Below are positions 1 through 7,872 of a stretch of DNA of 64,000 nt, one piece after another (the first letter of the stretch is position 1; every line of letters starts with the position of its first letter). Under the pieces are notes generated by a model that ran no database searches, was not told the origin of the DNA, and saw only the letters and a list, made by a program, of their open reading frames with translations. Made by a program: the position numbers and the translations under genes. This DNA is from Sneathiella marina (GTDB lineage Bacteria; Pseudomonadota; Alphaproteobacteria; Sneathiellales; Sneathiellaceae), in the NCBI RefSeq assembly GCF_023746535.1, contig NZ_CP098747.1, positions 2,130,501 to 2,194,500 on the forward strand. The letters run 5' to 3'.

Positions 1-1
1 G

Positions 2-856
2 TTTGTCACACAGGCTGCAGTCAGCAAGCGGGTTGGCCAATTGGAAAGCCGGCTCGGTGTCGCCCTGTTTCATCGGTTGGGGCCTAATCTTTCGCTGACG
101 GCGGAGGGTGAGAGGTTACAGGGTAATGCGACCCTTGCGTTGGATTATCTTGATATGACGTTTCAGTCTATTTCAGGCGAGGCCGTAAGTGCTGTGAGTA
201 TTTCTGCCAACAGTGCAGTATCCATGTTCTGGCTGCAGCCCCGAATGAAGATATTTGGTCTCAGTGATGAAGCTTGTGCGGTAAACCTGATCACCACTGA
301 CAGGACGAATGACCAACTTTCAACAGAATCTGATCTGGCAATCATTTACAGTGATGAGAATGTACCAGGCTGGCACTGTACTCCAATTCTTGAGGAACGT
401 CTTGTTCCTGTGGTTGCGCCTTCATTGTTGGAGCGACTAAAGCTCGTCCCACAGATCAGCCTACTGGGTTTTGGAAGTTGTGAAAAACCAACGCTCTTGA
501 ATTATCCACGAATTGGACCGGAATCGAACAACTGGGATACATGGACTGAACAACTTGATCTTGAAGAAACTGCCACATGGCCAAAGAAAGAGTACGCAAC
601 CTATGCACAAACCATAGGCCGTGCATTGAACGGTGAAGGCGTAGCTTTGGCAAGTGTTTCCTTAATTGAGAGAGAACTTCGGTCCGGGCAGTTATGTTGC
701 CTCAGTCAAGACTCATTACTAAGCCGGTTTAGCTATTGCCTAGCATATCCTCGAGCGAGGGCAATGCGTAAAAACACCAGGTTGGTTTTTGAGTTTGTGA
801 TAGGGCAGGCCAGGCGGCAAAAAAGGGATGATAATGTTCAAGCGTCCTCTCTTTGA
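2..856 (+). CDS. LysR-family transcriptional regulator, 5' truncated by window edge
   Basis: The frame is open to the left edge, and the first visible residues (TQAAVSKRVGQLE, then SRLGVALFHR) are the recognition helix and wing of a LysR winged-helix domain. Only about 15-20 N-terminal residues appear to be missing. About 284 residues remain, including a substrate-binding-like effector domain; the best resemblance is to the GcvA-type subgroup. A TTG at base 41 lies inside the DNA-binding domain and is not the real start. The gene converges on the TetR gene across a stem-loop. Its target is unknown; LysR proteins usually control a divergent neighbour, which would lie outside the window. Confidence 0.85.
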   Translation, partial: FVTQAAVSKRVGQLESRLGVALFHRLGPNLSLTAEGERLQGNATLALDYLDMTFQSISGEAVSAVSISANSAVSMFWLQPRMKIFGLSDEACAVNLITTDRTNDQLSTESDLAIIYSDENVPGWHCTPILEERLVPVVAPSLLERLKLVPQISLLGFGSCEKPTLLNYPRIGPESNNWDTWTEQLDLEETATWPKKEYATYAQTIGRALNGEGVALASVSLIERELRSGQLCCLSQDSLLSRFSYCLAYPRARAMRKNTRLVFEFVIGQARRQKRDDNVQASSL

Positions 857-900
857 AAAAAAGACATTCCGCTTTCGAGCCTGATATGCCCCTTTACCGA

Positions 901-934
901 AAAAACACCACTCTTTGTGGCTCAAGGTGTTTTT
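901..934. terminator. Bidirectional stem-loop between convergent regulators
   Basis: Perfect 9-bp arms (AAAAACACC at 901-909, GGTGTTTTT at 926-934) lie between the ends of the LysR and TetR genes. The A-rich 5' arm and T-rich 3' arm give a U tract on either strand, as expected of a shared terminator. It overlaps the last codons and stop of the TetR gene. Confidence 0.55.
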
Positions 935-1524
935 ACAACAAGGGCACTTTGAGCGCATTCGATCAATTCATTGCAATGATCGAGTGGGTTGCTTTTCGAT
1001 CTTCCGGAAAGCCAACTGCGGCAGAATATTTGAGCCGGTCCAATAACCTGAGCGAAAAACACCTTACCGTCCACATCTCGCAATACCCGTTTCTTGGTCA
1101 AGTGAATACGCCACTGCGCAATTGACTGCGCGAATTGCGCATTTTCCCTCTCCAGCTCCTGTCTAATTTCCTCACCTTTCCACCAGTCTTCAGTTGACTG
1201 TTCGAACAGAAATCGCGCCTGCTTTGTATTGTAAATTACCCATTCGATATGTGTCTGGATGAGGTTGGCCAAGCCTTTTTCGCCTCCAATTTCCGGGCCA
1301 AGAGCGGCGCACATTGCTGTGTGATAGCTCATAAGCGCAGAGAGGTAGAGTGTCTTGAACAGATCTTGCCTGCTCTGAAAGGCGTGGAAAAAACTTCCAT
1401 TCGAAATTTTCGCATGTACGCAGATATCCGCTACTGACGTTGCGTCGACGCCTTTCTGTTCAAAAAGCTCCAATGCCGAATTTGCGATTTTGTCTCTTGT
1501 ACTCAACAGATTGTCTCCCATCAT
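922..1524 (-). CDS. TetR/AcrR-family transcriptional repressor
   Basis: About 200 residues. The N-terminal TetR helix-turn-helix occupies roughly residues 8-55: TRDKIANSALELFEQKG, then KISNGSFFHAFQSRQDLF, matching the family pattern of a small residue, aromatic, FxS and DLF. The C-terminal ligand domain is not assignable. The ORF can be extended to a GTG at 1545, but that lies within the operator. I prefer the ATG at 1524 or the next codon at 1521, which follow an AAAAGG ribosome-binding site. It is divergent from the amidohydrolase gene with a 24-bp palindrome between them, so autoregulation and control of that catabolic pair is the likely role (inference). The inducer is unknown. Confidence 0.9.
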   Translation of the reverse strand: MMGDNLLSTRDKIANSALELFEQKGVDATSVADICVHAKISNGSFFHAFQSRQDLFKTLYLSALMSYHTAMCAALGPEIGGEKGLANLIQTHIEWVIYNTKQARFLFEQSTEDWWKGEEIRQELERENAQFAQSIAQWRIHLTKKRVLRDVDGKVFFAQVIGPAQIFCRSWLSGRSKSNPLDHCNELIECAQSALVVKTP

Positions 1525-1536
1525 TTGCCTTTTCAA

Positions 1537-1560
1537 GAGTAACACTCTAGAGTATTACTC
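1537..1560. promoter_or_regulatory. Near-perfect 24-bp palindrome, probable TetR operator
   Basis: Half-sites GAGTAAcACTCT and AGAGTaTTACTC are mirror images except for one symmetric pair of positions (22 of 24 bases symmetric), centred between 1548 and 1549. It sits in the 75-bp gap between the divergent TetR and amidohydrolase starts. That placement, and the size typical of TetR operators, make it the likely autoregulatory site. Confidence 0.75.
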
Positions 1561-1599
1561 TACAATATTATTCGACTTTATAGATTGAGAGCAAGAGAA

Positions 1600-2406
1600 A
1601 TGATCATTGATGCTTGGGGCCAGCACCCGACAGTTCGTCACAGCCATGACCCGATTTTTGAATCACTGCGCCGTTGGACTAAACGACGGCCGTCAAAAGA
1701 ACAGTTGCCCGTTTCCGCAACGATTGACGTAATGGACCAAGGTGGCGTTGATGTAATGCTGACCAGTGCCTGGGTTGCCCCGCGTAACGTGATGATTTCA
1801 AATGACGAAGTTTCCGGGTTTGTTGATGAAGCAAAAGGCAGGCTGGTCGGTGTTGGATCAGTTGATATCTCAAGGCCAATGGATGCGATCCGGGAAGTCC
1901 GGCGTTGTGTGAACGAACTTGGGTTTAAGGCCATACGTGTTCTACCGTGGCTTTGGGAAGTTCCTCCGACCGACCGGAGATTTTATCCTGTTTTTGCAGC
2001 TTGCGTCGAAGAAGGCGTACCGTTCTGCACTCAAATCGGTCATACCGGTCCATTGATGCCGTCGGAAGTTGGGCGGCCCATTTATTTGGATCAAGTCGCA
2101 CTTGATTTTCCGGAACTGACAATCGTCGCCGGACATATTGGATACCCATGGACCGAGGAAGCGATTGCTGTCGCCACAAAACACGAGAACGTGTACATAG
2201 ATACCTCTGCTTACACCGCGCGTCGCTATCCTCCAGAGTTGGTGGAATATATGCAGCGGCATGGTAGATCTAAAGTTCTTTTTGGTACCAACTATCAAAT
2301 GATTGAAGCTGCACATGCTTTAAAAGATCTGGATCAGTGGGAGCTCGAAGATGAGGTCAAAGCCCTATTCCTGGGCGGCAACGCAAAACGTGTTTTCAAG
2401 CTTTGA
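1600..2406 (+). CDS. Amidohydrolase-family (amidohydrolase 2 type) TIM-barrel enzyme
   Basis: 268 residues from ATG 1600, which follows an AGAG-type RBS; a TTG at 1585 in frame is less likely. The sequence has the amidohydrolase_2 pattern: a short first strand (MIIDAWGQHPT), His148 in QIGHTGP, His179 in AGHIGYPW, and a terminal FGTNY motif at 228-232. The first-strand HxH metal motif is replaced by GQHP, and the usual Asp of the FGSDYP motif is Asn231. Either it belongs to a subfamily with altered metal binding or the chemistry is unusual. Related enzymes decarboxylate or hydrolyse aromatic and dicarboxylic acids, but the substrate cannot be read from sequence. It is followed by a hydratase-like gene 66 bp downstream, probably in the same operon. 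Confidence 0.8.
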   Translation: MIIDAWGQHPTVRHSHDPIFESLRRWTKRRPSKEQLPVSATIDVMDQGGVDVMLTSAWVAPRNVMISNDEVSGFVDEAKGRLVGVGSVDISRPMDAIREVRRCVNELGFKAIRVLPWLWEVPPTDRRFYPVFAACVEEGVPFCTQIGHTGPLMPSEVGRPIYLDQVALDFPELTIVAGHIGYPWTEEAIAVATKHENVYIDTSAYTARRYPPELVEYMQRHGRSKVLFGTNYQMIEAAHALKDLDQWELEDEVKALFLGGNAKRVFKL

Positions 2407-2472
2407 TGGGCTGTTTTATTACCGCAAACATCAATTTAGATGCCTTGATTTCAATTTTTTCATAGGTGAATA

Positions 2473-3258
2473 ATGGATTCTGAAAAGCAGCAAGAGTTAG
2501 TTGAATTGTTGGTAAGTCTCCGTCGAAGCGGTCGCCAGCAAAGTGGTCTTGATCCAGCCTTGATACCTCCGGATAATGAAACGGCCTACCGCATTGCCGG
2601 AGCAGTGGAGGAAAAACTGGGATGGCAGGTTGCCGGCTGGAAAATAGCAGCGACCAACCAGGCAATGCAAAAAGCACTTCGCTCAAATTCACCGATTTAT
2701 GGCAGGGTTTACGCACCCAATGTTCGAACAACACCGATCTGCGTTGACGTCAAATCGTTTTGTAGTCCAATCCCTGAAGTGGAATTTCAAGCATGCCTGG
2801 GAAGGGATTTGCCGCCTCGCCATAAACCCTATTCCTCTGAGGAAGTTGCGGCAGCGGTTGCGTCATTGCATCCAGGCATCGAACTTGCCGAATGTCGATT
2901 TATTCACGACGAACAATTTCCCCCATTATCGGCCATTCTTGCCGATGGCGCAGGCAGTGGCACAATCATATATGGCCCGGCGATTATCGATTGGCGAGAA
3001 AAAAATATTGCCGGGCAAGAAGTCAATTTGCTTTGCAACAATGAAAAACGGCGTTCCGGATCGGCAGGGAAGGCGCTTGGTCACCCGATAAAGCCTCTGA
3101 CTTGGCTAGCTAATGAACTCTCGAAAACAGGAATTGGCATGAAGGCAGGTCAATTTGTCAGTACCGGAACCCTAACCGGCATGATTCGACCTAAAACAGG
3201 TGAGATTTATGAAGCTGATTACGGCCCGTTCGGAACGGTTACCCTAACCTTCGAGTAA
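2473..3258 (+). CDS. 2-keto-4-pentenoate hydratase / fumarylacetoacetate hydrolase-family enzyme
   Basis: 261 residues with an AGGTGA RBS just before ATG 2473. The family's divalent-metal residues are recognisable: PEVEF at 101-105 and ELAECR at 137-142, with the conserved GWKIA (55-59) and a C-terminal TGTLTGMIRPKTGE segment. MhpD/DmpE-type enzymes add water to 2-hydroxypentadienoates in meta-cleavage of aromatics; the related decarboxylases act on 4-oxalocrotonate. No ring-cleavage dioxygenase is visible nearby, so the actual pathway is open. Co-transcription with the upstream amidohydrolase is likely. Confidence 0.8.
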   Translation: MDSEKQQELVELLVSLRRSGRQQSGLDPALIPPDNETAYRIAGAVEEKLGWQVAGWKIAATNQAMQKALRSNSPIYGRVYAPNVRTTPICVDVKSFCSPIPEVEFQACLGRDLPPRHKPYSSEEVAAAVASLHPGIELAECRFIHDEQFPPLSAILADGAGSGTIIYGPAIIDWREKNIAGQEVNLLCNNEKRRSGSAGKALGHPIKPLTWLANELSKTGIGMKAGQFVSTGTLTGMIRPKTGEIYEADYGPFGTVTLTFE

Positions 3259-3526
3259 GCAGTTTTAGTATAAACTCGCGAATGTTTTGAAAGGTAAATA
3301 TTCGCACTGGGTCACATGCTGGCAATCCTTTTGATCCGTAAGGAGGTCCACTTTTTTAAATTACTAAAAAAGAAAGGCTTCGATCATTCGGGTGGCGGAG
3401 GGTGGGGGAGAAACCACCGCCTTCTTTCGTATAAGGGTATCAATGGGTTAAAGCTAGTGAGCCTCTTTGCTTGGCTAGATTCTGTACCAGTTGCTTGTAT
3501 CAGTCCAGTTTAAAACTCATTGCTTT
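3259..3526. other. 268-bp intergenic region with possible RNA structure, no credible gene
   Basis: Lies between the convergent hydratase and cueR genes. It holds an AT-rich inverted repeat (CTTTTTTA/TAAAAAAG around 3350-3374) and a GC-rich stem (GGTGG pairing with CCACC, extended by GGC/GCC with a bulge, around 3393-3421). Either could terminate transcription from the left, but neither ends in a clean U tract. A 65-codon ORF here looks random. Confidence 0.4.
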
Positions 3527-3916
3527 CTATTTTACCAATCCATCAATAATCGGGCAGTCGGGCCGATCATCTCCATTGCAAGTCTCAGCAAGATGAGAAA
3601 GTTCGTCGTGAAGGGATTGAAGTTCCTGTAGCTTTTCTTCGATCACCGTAATCCGGTGTAGGGCTATAGCCTTTACATCCCGACTTGATCGATCTCGATT
3701 TTCATATAGGTCAAGTAATTCCCGGCATTCCTGAACGGAAAACCCGAAGCTTCTGGCTCGCCGTGTGAAGATAAGTTTATTTATCTCTTTATCGCTATAG
3801 AGGCGATAGCCGTTATCGGAACGGCCACTTGGGGTTACGAGATTGATGTCTGCATAGTAGCGGACAGTTTTCGTCGGTAAGTTTGTTGCCTTAGCAGCAT
3901 CCCCAATTGTGTACAT
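3527..3916 (-). CDS. cueR: Cu(I)-responsive MerR-family regulator CueR
   Basis: 129 residues, the usual CueR length. The N-terminal MerR HTH (MYTIGDAAKATNLPTKTVRYYADINLV) is followed by a dimerisation helix. Metal-binding Cys113 and Cys121 lie in CNGDDRPDC, matching the two cysteines seven residues apart (C112/C120) and the GDD-xxDC-PII signature of E. coli CueR. CueR activates copper-export and oxidation genes by untwisting promoters with a 19-bp spacer. Such a promoter lies immediately upstream and faces the divergent DUF4396-cytochrome pair; the gene is presumably autoregulated from the same site. Confidence 0.93.
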   Translation of the reverse strand: MYTIGDAAKATNLPTKTVRYYADINLVTPSGRSDNGYRLYSDKEINKLIFTRRARSFGFSVQECRELLDLYENRDRSSRDVKAIALHRITVIEEKLQELQSLHDELSHLAETCNGDDRPDCPIIDGLVK

Positions 3917-3925
3917 CTTTTCCTC

Positions 3926-3956
3926 TTGACCTTCCAGTTACTGGAAGCCTTACAAA
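3926..3956 (+). promoter_or_regulatory. CueR-type promoter with 19-bp spacer and operator palindrome
   Basis: The -35 element TTGACC (3926-3931) and -10 element TACAAA (3951-3956) are separated by 19 bp. The spacer is occupied by the dyad CTTCCAGTTACTGGAAG (3931-3947), symmetric around its centre. The overlong spacer plus dyad is the hallmark of MerR/CueR-activated promoters. It is oriented rightwards toward the DUF4396-like gene. Confidence 0.88.
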
Positions 3957-3997
3957 TTCTTTCAGACGAGTCAATTCACTTTGTACATGAGGAAAAC

Positions 3998-4444
3998 ATG
4001 AGCTTCACAGAAACTGTTGTCGGAATTAACTGGGCCTGTCGACCAACTTGGCGGCGTGCCTCGGTCAATACTTTATGGTGTCTGGTCGGGTGCTCGATCG
4101 GTGATATGGGAACCATACTATTCTTTCAGCTTACAGGCATTCCTTGGCCGACTTTGGCAATAATGGCGCTTGCCATTGTCAATGGGCTATTGACCTCCAT
4201 TGCCTTGGAGACAATAGTTTTATCGCGTCAGATGGTTTTCAAATTGGCATTTAAAACTGCCATTGGCATGTCCCTGATTTCGATGATATCGATGGAGGTT
4301 GCCATGAACTACATAGACTATCTTTTTACTGGTGGGGCCAGATTGACATTGTGGGTCCTGCCTCTGATGTGGTTCGCCGGGTTTATTACGCCGCTTCCTT
4401 ACAATTACTGGCGCCTAAAAGCGTTAGGTAAAGCGTGTCACTGA
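3998..4444 (+). CDS. DUF4396-like small integral membrane protein under CueR control
   Basis: 148 residues from ATG 3998, preceded by GAGGAAA. A longer frame reaching 3926 would start inside the promoter and is rejected. Four hydrophobic segments are visible (about residues 26-47, 50-72, 82-105, 117-134), with small polar motifs WCLVGCSIGDMGT and PLPYNYWRLKALGKACH. The pattern resembles DUF4396 proteins, often found near copper genes; I recognise this from memory and with reserve. Cys14, Cys28, Cys32, Cys147, several Met and a terminal His could bind copper (inference). It is the first gene behind the CueR promoter and is followed 10 bp later by a cytochrome c. Confidence 0.6.
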   Translation: MSFTETVVGINWACRPTWRRASVNTLWCLVGCSIGDMGTILFFQLTGIPWPTLAIMALAIVNGLLTSIALETIVLSRQMVFKLAFKTAIGMSLISMISMEVAMNYIDYLFTGGARLTLWVLPLMWFAGFITPLPYNYWRLKALGKACH

Positions 4445-4454
4445 GGGCGAACAG

Positions 4455-4880
4455 ATGAACCTATCAGATAAAAACAAGGGTATACTCTTTATCGCTTTGG
4501 CCTTGATCGCTGTCGGGGCTTACCTTTGGCTCACTTCAGATGAACCGGAAAATCAAATCGGGCGACCCATAGTTGTCGTTGAAATTCCCGAGTTATCGAT
4601 TGTTGCACGGTCTGGCGAGCAGGCATTTCTGAAAAACTGCGCTTCTTGCCACGGCGATAACGCTGCCGGGTTGGAAGGCAAGGCGCCGCCGCTTGTGCAT
4701 CGAATATACGAGCCTAGCCATCATGGCGATTTGGCTTTTGAAAGAGCTGTCAAAAATGGGGTGCGAGCCCATCATTGGCCCTTTGGGAATATGCCGCCTG
4801 TGGACGGCATAACCGGCACTGAAATTCAAAATATAATTCTGTACGTTCGGGAGCTACAACGAGCAAATGAGATAAATTAG
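4455..4880 (+). CDS. Membrane-anchored class I cytochrome c
   Basis: 141 residues with RBS GAGGG seven bases before ATG 4455. One N-terminal transmembrane anchor (about residues 9-25) is followed by a single haem site CASCH at 62-66; Met113 in GNMPPV is the probable sixth ligand. The domain would face the periplasm. Directly downstream of the DUF4396-like gene and the CueR promoter, it may carry electrons in a copper-linked redox step; that role is inference. Its last bases overlap the convergent gene at 4877. Confidence 0.85.
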   Translation: MNLSDKNKGILFIALALIAVGAYLWLTSDEPENQIGRPIVVVEIPELSIVARSGEQAFLKNCASCHGDNAAGLEGKAPPLVHRIYEPSHHGDLAFERAVKNGVRAHHWPFGNMPPVDGITGTEIQNIILYVRELQRANEIN

Positions 4881-5317
4881 GAACCGTTTGTGATATGCGC
4901 CATAAACGGTAACTTCCCTGCCGAAAGAATAATATTCAATTCAACTTTTCCAGTTTTCTGAAAGCCATCTGGCAGATCTGATAGCCGAATGAACATATGT
5001 GATGTTGTCAGGTCGAGGCTTTCCTCTGGTTCAATTGAAATGGATCCCAATTCCACGTATTTTGTGTCGTCAACTTTCACCAATATTTGTGATTTTACAT
5101 TATATGGCCCTATTACCCCCAGTATTATCAGATTGCTGAGAGTTTGATTGGTAATTTTGAACCGCAGCACCGCCGTTTCGTTGTCGTCAGATAGTGTGAG
5201 AGATGCCTCTTCAATCTCTGCGGATTGGTACAGGTTATCTGTATCATTAGCCAAAGCACCGACTGTTGATACGATTAATAGGAAGAAGCTGAGGTATAGA
5301 GAAATCAGATTTTTCAT
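4877..5317 (-). CDS. Exported PCu(A)C-like protein with reduced metal motif
   Basis: 146 residues with a signal peptide (residues 1-23, cleavage near ALA-ND) and a GGAAAG RBS. The rest follows the PCu(A)C (DUF461) beta-sandwich pattern: ITNQTLSNLIILGV, ISIEPEESLDL, SHMFIRLSDL and GKVELNIILSAG. PCu(A)C proteins hold periplasmic Cu(I) through H-x10-M-x21-HxM. Only the His-Met pair in SHMF is evident here, and the upstream Met/His ligands are not where expected. It may have lost or changed copper binding. It sits beyond the stem-loop that follows copB, on the same strand. Confidence 0.5.
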   Translation of the reverse strand: MKNLISLYLSFFLLIVSTVGALANDTDNLYQSAEIEEASLTLSDDNETAVLRFKITNQTLSNLIILGVIGPYNVKSQILVKVDDTKYVELGSISIEPEESLDLTTSHMFIRLSDLPDGFQKTGKVELNIILSAGKLPFMAHITNGS

Positions 5318-5347
5318 GAACTTTCCAAACTAAGAATTAGGAAGATG

Positions 5348-5379
5348 CCCGGAAGGATAGAATCCTTTATCCTTCCGGG
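5348..5379 (-). terminator. Strong 12-bp stem-loop after copB
   Basis: Perfect 12-bp arms (CCCGGAAGGATA at 5348-5359, TATCCTTCCGGG at 5368-5379) around an 8-base loop, 23 bp beyond the copB stop. The following minus-strand bases are only moderately T-rich, so it may be a weak terminator or a processing/stability hairpin separating copB from the PCu(A)C-like gene. Confidence 0.6.
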
Positions 5380-5402
5380 TGATTGAGGAAATATCGCGCA
5401 GG

Positions 5403-6128
5403 TCAGAACATGAACTTGGCGCCGATAACGGCATACCAGATATCTGCGCTTTCGCCTTCCGCCTCAATAAAGTTGGCGGTCTGACCGAACTTTCGCTCAT
5501 AGACAACTCCGACATAAGGGGAGAAAGCTCTGTCCCAAACGTCATAGCTCAGCCGCAAACCCGCTTCGACGCTATTGACCCCGGACCCAACACCAATCTC
5601 CCGGTCACTGGAGAAGGCAACATCCACAGAAGCAGACGGCGTCAGGATTAGGTAATTCGAAAGCAGGATTTGATATTCCATGTCCAGATCAGCGGAAAGT
5701 TTGCCCTTCTCACTCAAGAAAAGATGGCTGTCCACCTCTATCCATTGTGGAGCTAGGCCGCTTAAGCCAATTACACCATACCAACGATCCGGACCCTCTG
5801 GGCTTGTGTATCTTACCCCGCCCTTGATATCCCAGAAATCGGAGATAGGAGTTTGCAAGGCAAGCTGGTTGGAGAGGGACTCGAACTTTTTGACATTGAT
5901 GTCATATTCTCCGTCTCCTTCCCAACGCAGTTTGAGCTCGTCAGTGCCAATAAAGGCATCTGCATCATAGGCGAAGAGCTCTTCTCCACCTTCTCCGTAG
6001 CGATACTCAAATTCTTCTATTTGAAGGCCATAGTAAATATTGGCAGGGTCTTCTGCCAGACTGGTAACTGGTGCCAGCAAAGTAAACGCCGTCAGCGTCG
6101 CAGGAAGGAGTTTCAGCATATGCGTCAT
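5403..6128 (-). CDS. copB: Copper resistance protein B (outer-membrane, CopB family)
   Basis: 241 residues with signal peptide [25 protein letters not shown]. The mature part has the CopB pattern: [72 protein letters not shown], ending in a beta-barrel-like IGAKFMF with terminal Phe. CopB partners CopA in periplasmic and outer-membrane copper sequestration. The usual Met-rich N-terminal segment is absent. Its ATG overlaps the copA stop (ATGA), so the two are translationally coupled. Confidence 0.92.
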   Translation of the reverse strand: MTHMLKLLPATLTAFTLLAPVTSLAEDPANIYYGLQIEEFEYRYGEGGEELFAYDADAFIGTDELKLRWEGDGEYDINVKKFESLSNQLALQTPISDFWDIKGGVRYTSPEGPDRWYGVIGLSGLAPQWIEVDSHLFLSEKGKLSADLDMEYQILLSNYLILTPSASVDVAFSSDREIGVGSGVNSVEAGLRLSYDVWDRAFSPYVGVVYERKFGQTANFIEAEGESADIWYAVIGAKFMF

Positions 6129-7810
6129 TGCAATACTCCTTCTTCAGAGCTGTTCAAGCTGGCAGATTTCGGGCCACCTTCTACTACAACTTTGCGAAAC
6201 ATGCCTGCATCTGCATGATAGGAAAGATGGCAGTGAAAGGCCCATTGACCCTCTGCGTCTACTTCGGTTTCAGAATAGACCGTGGTGCCAGGCGCGACAC
6301 TAATGGTATGCTTGGCAGGGTTCCATTTACCGGCACCAACATCCAGAATGCTCCACATGCCATGCAGATGCATGGGGTGGGTCATCATGGTTTCATTGAC
6401 GAATTTAAAGCGAACCCTTTCGCCATATTGCAGTTTGAGTGGCTCCGCATCCTCATATTTCACACCATTGATCGACCAGATATACCGTTCCATATTTCCG
6501 GTGAGGCGCAGTTCAATTTCACGTGTTGCCTTCCGGTGTTCATAGATCGGCTTTTGAGCCTTTAAATCAGAATAGGAAAGAAACTTCCCGCCGTTAGCGG
6601 CTGCAGGAGCGAGACCACTTCCAACGGCATAGAATGCATCTTCCTCAGAACCCATTCCCTTCATGTTCGAATGGTCCATACCTTTCATATTGGAATGGTC
6701 CATCTTTTTCATTGATGAGTGATCCATACCAACCATATTGCCATGATCCATCCCCATATCTGCCATGGTCAGAAGTGGCCGTTCCGTCATTTCTGGAATG
6801 GCTGCAACCATACCCTCCCGGGGGGCGAGTGTGCCCCTAGCATAAGCCGTCCGGCCCATGCTGGCGCCGAAGATGGTATAGGCTTTATCTTCTTTAGGCC
6901 TGACAATCACGTCATAGGTTTCTGCAACACCAATCCTGAGTTCATCAACGGTAACGGGCTGGACATAGTTTCCGTCACCTGCCACTACCGTCATTTTCAA
7001 CCCGGGAATGCGGACATCAAAATAGGTCATGGCGGAGGAGTTAATAAATCGCAACCGAACCCGTTCCTTGGGCGTAAAAATCCCTGTCCAGTTTTGGTCC
7101 GGCCCCATACCATTGATCAGCGGTGTGAAACCTTGAACATCTTCGATATCCGAGGCCATCATGCGCATGCCGCCCCAGTCCATCCGACCTGTTACCGTTT
7201 CTCCAAAACCGTTTTTCTTAACATCGGAAAAGAAATCACTCAGAGTTTGTTGCTTGCGATTATAGTAATCTGCGGCCATTTTCAGGTTCCGCATAATCCG
7301 CTTTCCGGAGTGGGGATGTTTATCCGTAAACTGCACGACATAGTCCCGGTCAAACCGAAATGGCTCCTTTTTCTTGGGCTCGATGACAATCGATCCGTAG
7401 GCACCATCCGGCTCCTGAAACTCTGAATGGCTATGAAACCAGTGGGTACCGGACTGAACAATCGGGAATTTGTAGGTAAATGTCTCACCGGGTTTGATCC
7501 CGGGAAAACTGATTTTGGGGACACCATCCATTTGATAGGGTAGGATAAGGCCATGCCAGTGAATAGACGTTGTCTCATCCAGATTGTTGGCCACGTTGAT
7601 TGTAACCTCTTCCCCTTCTTTGAAGCGCAGAACCGGCCCCGGCGACTTGCCGTTATAGCCGATCCCTTCCTTGGTGAATTCGCCTGTATCGATCAAAACC
7701 TTGTCGACGGTCAGATCATATGTTCCAGCATAAACCAGTACCGGGAGTAACGTTGCTCCCATGTTGGTCATCAGACCAAGCGAGAGTGCGCGCATAAGCG
7801 TTTTTGTCAT
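6125..7810 (-). CDS. copA: CopA-type periplasmic multicopper oxidase
   Basis: 561 residues with all four copper-ligand clusters of multicopper oxidases: HWHG (84-87), HWFHSH (123-128), HPMHLH (478-483) and [12 protein letters not shown] (526-537). Three cupredoxin domains are expected. A Met/His repeat region (about residues 345-388) contains several MDHSxM-type units, which bind Cu(I) in CopA/PcoA homologues. The leader lacks a twin-arginine motif, although most CopA proteins are Tat substrates; this copy looks Sec-like. It oxidises Cu(I) to Cu(II) in the periplasm. It lies downstream of the cupredoxin gene and is coupled to copB. Confidence 0.95.
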   Translation of the reverse strand: MTKTLMRALSLGLMTNMGATLLPVLVYAGTYDLTVDKVLIDTGEFTKEGIGYNGKSPGPVLRFKEGEEVTINVANNLDETTSIHWHGLILPYQMDGVPKISFPGIKPGETFTYKFPIVQSGTHWFHSHSEFQEPDGAYGSIVIEPKKKEPFRFDRDYVVQFTDKHPHSGKRIMRNLKMAADYYNRKQQTLSDFFSDVKKNGFGETVTGRMDWGGMRMMASDIEDVQGFTPLINGMGPDQNWTGIFTPKERVRLRFINSSAMTYFDVRIPGLKMTVVAGDGNYVQPVTVDELRIGVAETYDVIVRPKEDKAYTIFGASMGRTAYARGTLAPREGMVAAIPEMTERPLLTMADMGMDHGNMVGMDHSSMKKMDHSNMKGMDHSNMKGMGSEEDAFYAVGSGLAPAAANGGKFLSYSDLKAQKPIYEHRKATREIELRLTGNMERYIWSINGVKYEDAEPLKLQYGERVRFKFVNETMMTHPMHLHGMWSILDVGAGKWNPAKHTISVAPGTTVYSETEVDAEGQWAFHCHLSYHADAGMFRKVVVEGGPKSASLNSSEEGVLQ

Positions 7811-7841
7811 TTTCTATTCCTCTAGAATTTCGATGAAATGA

Positions 7842-7866
7842 TGCGCGGCCTGTTTCAAGCCGCGCA
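7842..7866 (-). terminator. GC-rich stem-loop between cupredoxin gene and copA
   Basis: Perfect 8-bp arms TGCGCGGC (7842-7849) and GCCGCGCA (7859-7866) with a 9-base loop, just after the cupredoxin stop and about 30 bp before the copA start. No U tract follows on the minus strand, so it may tune read-through or mRNA stability rather than fully terminate. Confidence 0.4.
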
Positions 7867-7872
7867 ATTTTC

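Noticed and set aside
853-1125. 90-codon plus-strand ORF overlapping the LysR stop
   Set aside because: It is antisense to the TetR gene, crosses the shared terminator and has no family-like sequence.
3316-3513. 65-codon plus-strand ORF with an internal AAGGAGGT sequence
   Set aside because: No start codon is placed after the SD-like sequence, composition is unlike a protein, and the region overlaps hairpin-forming DNA.
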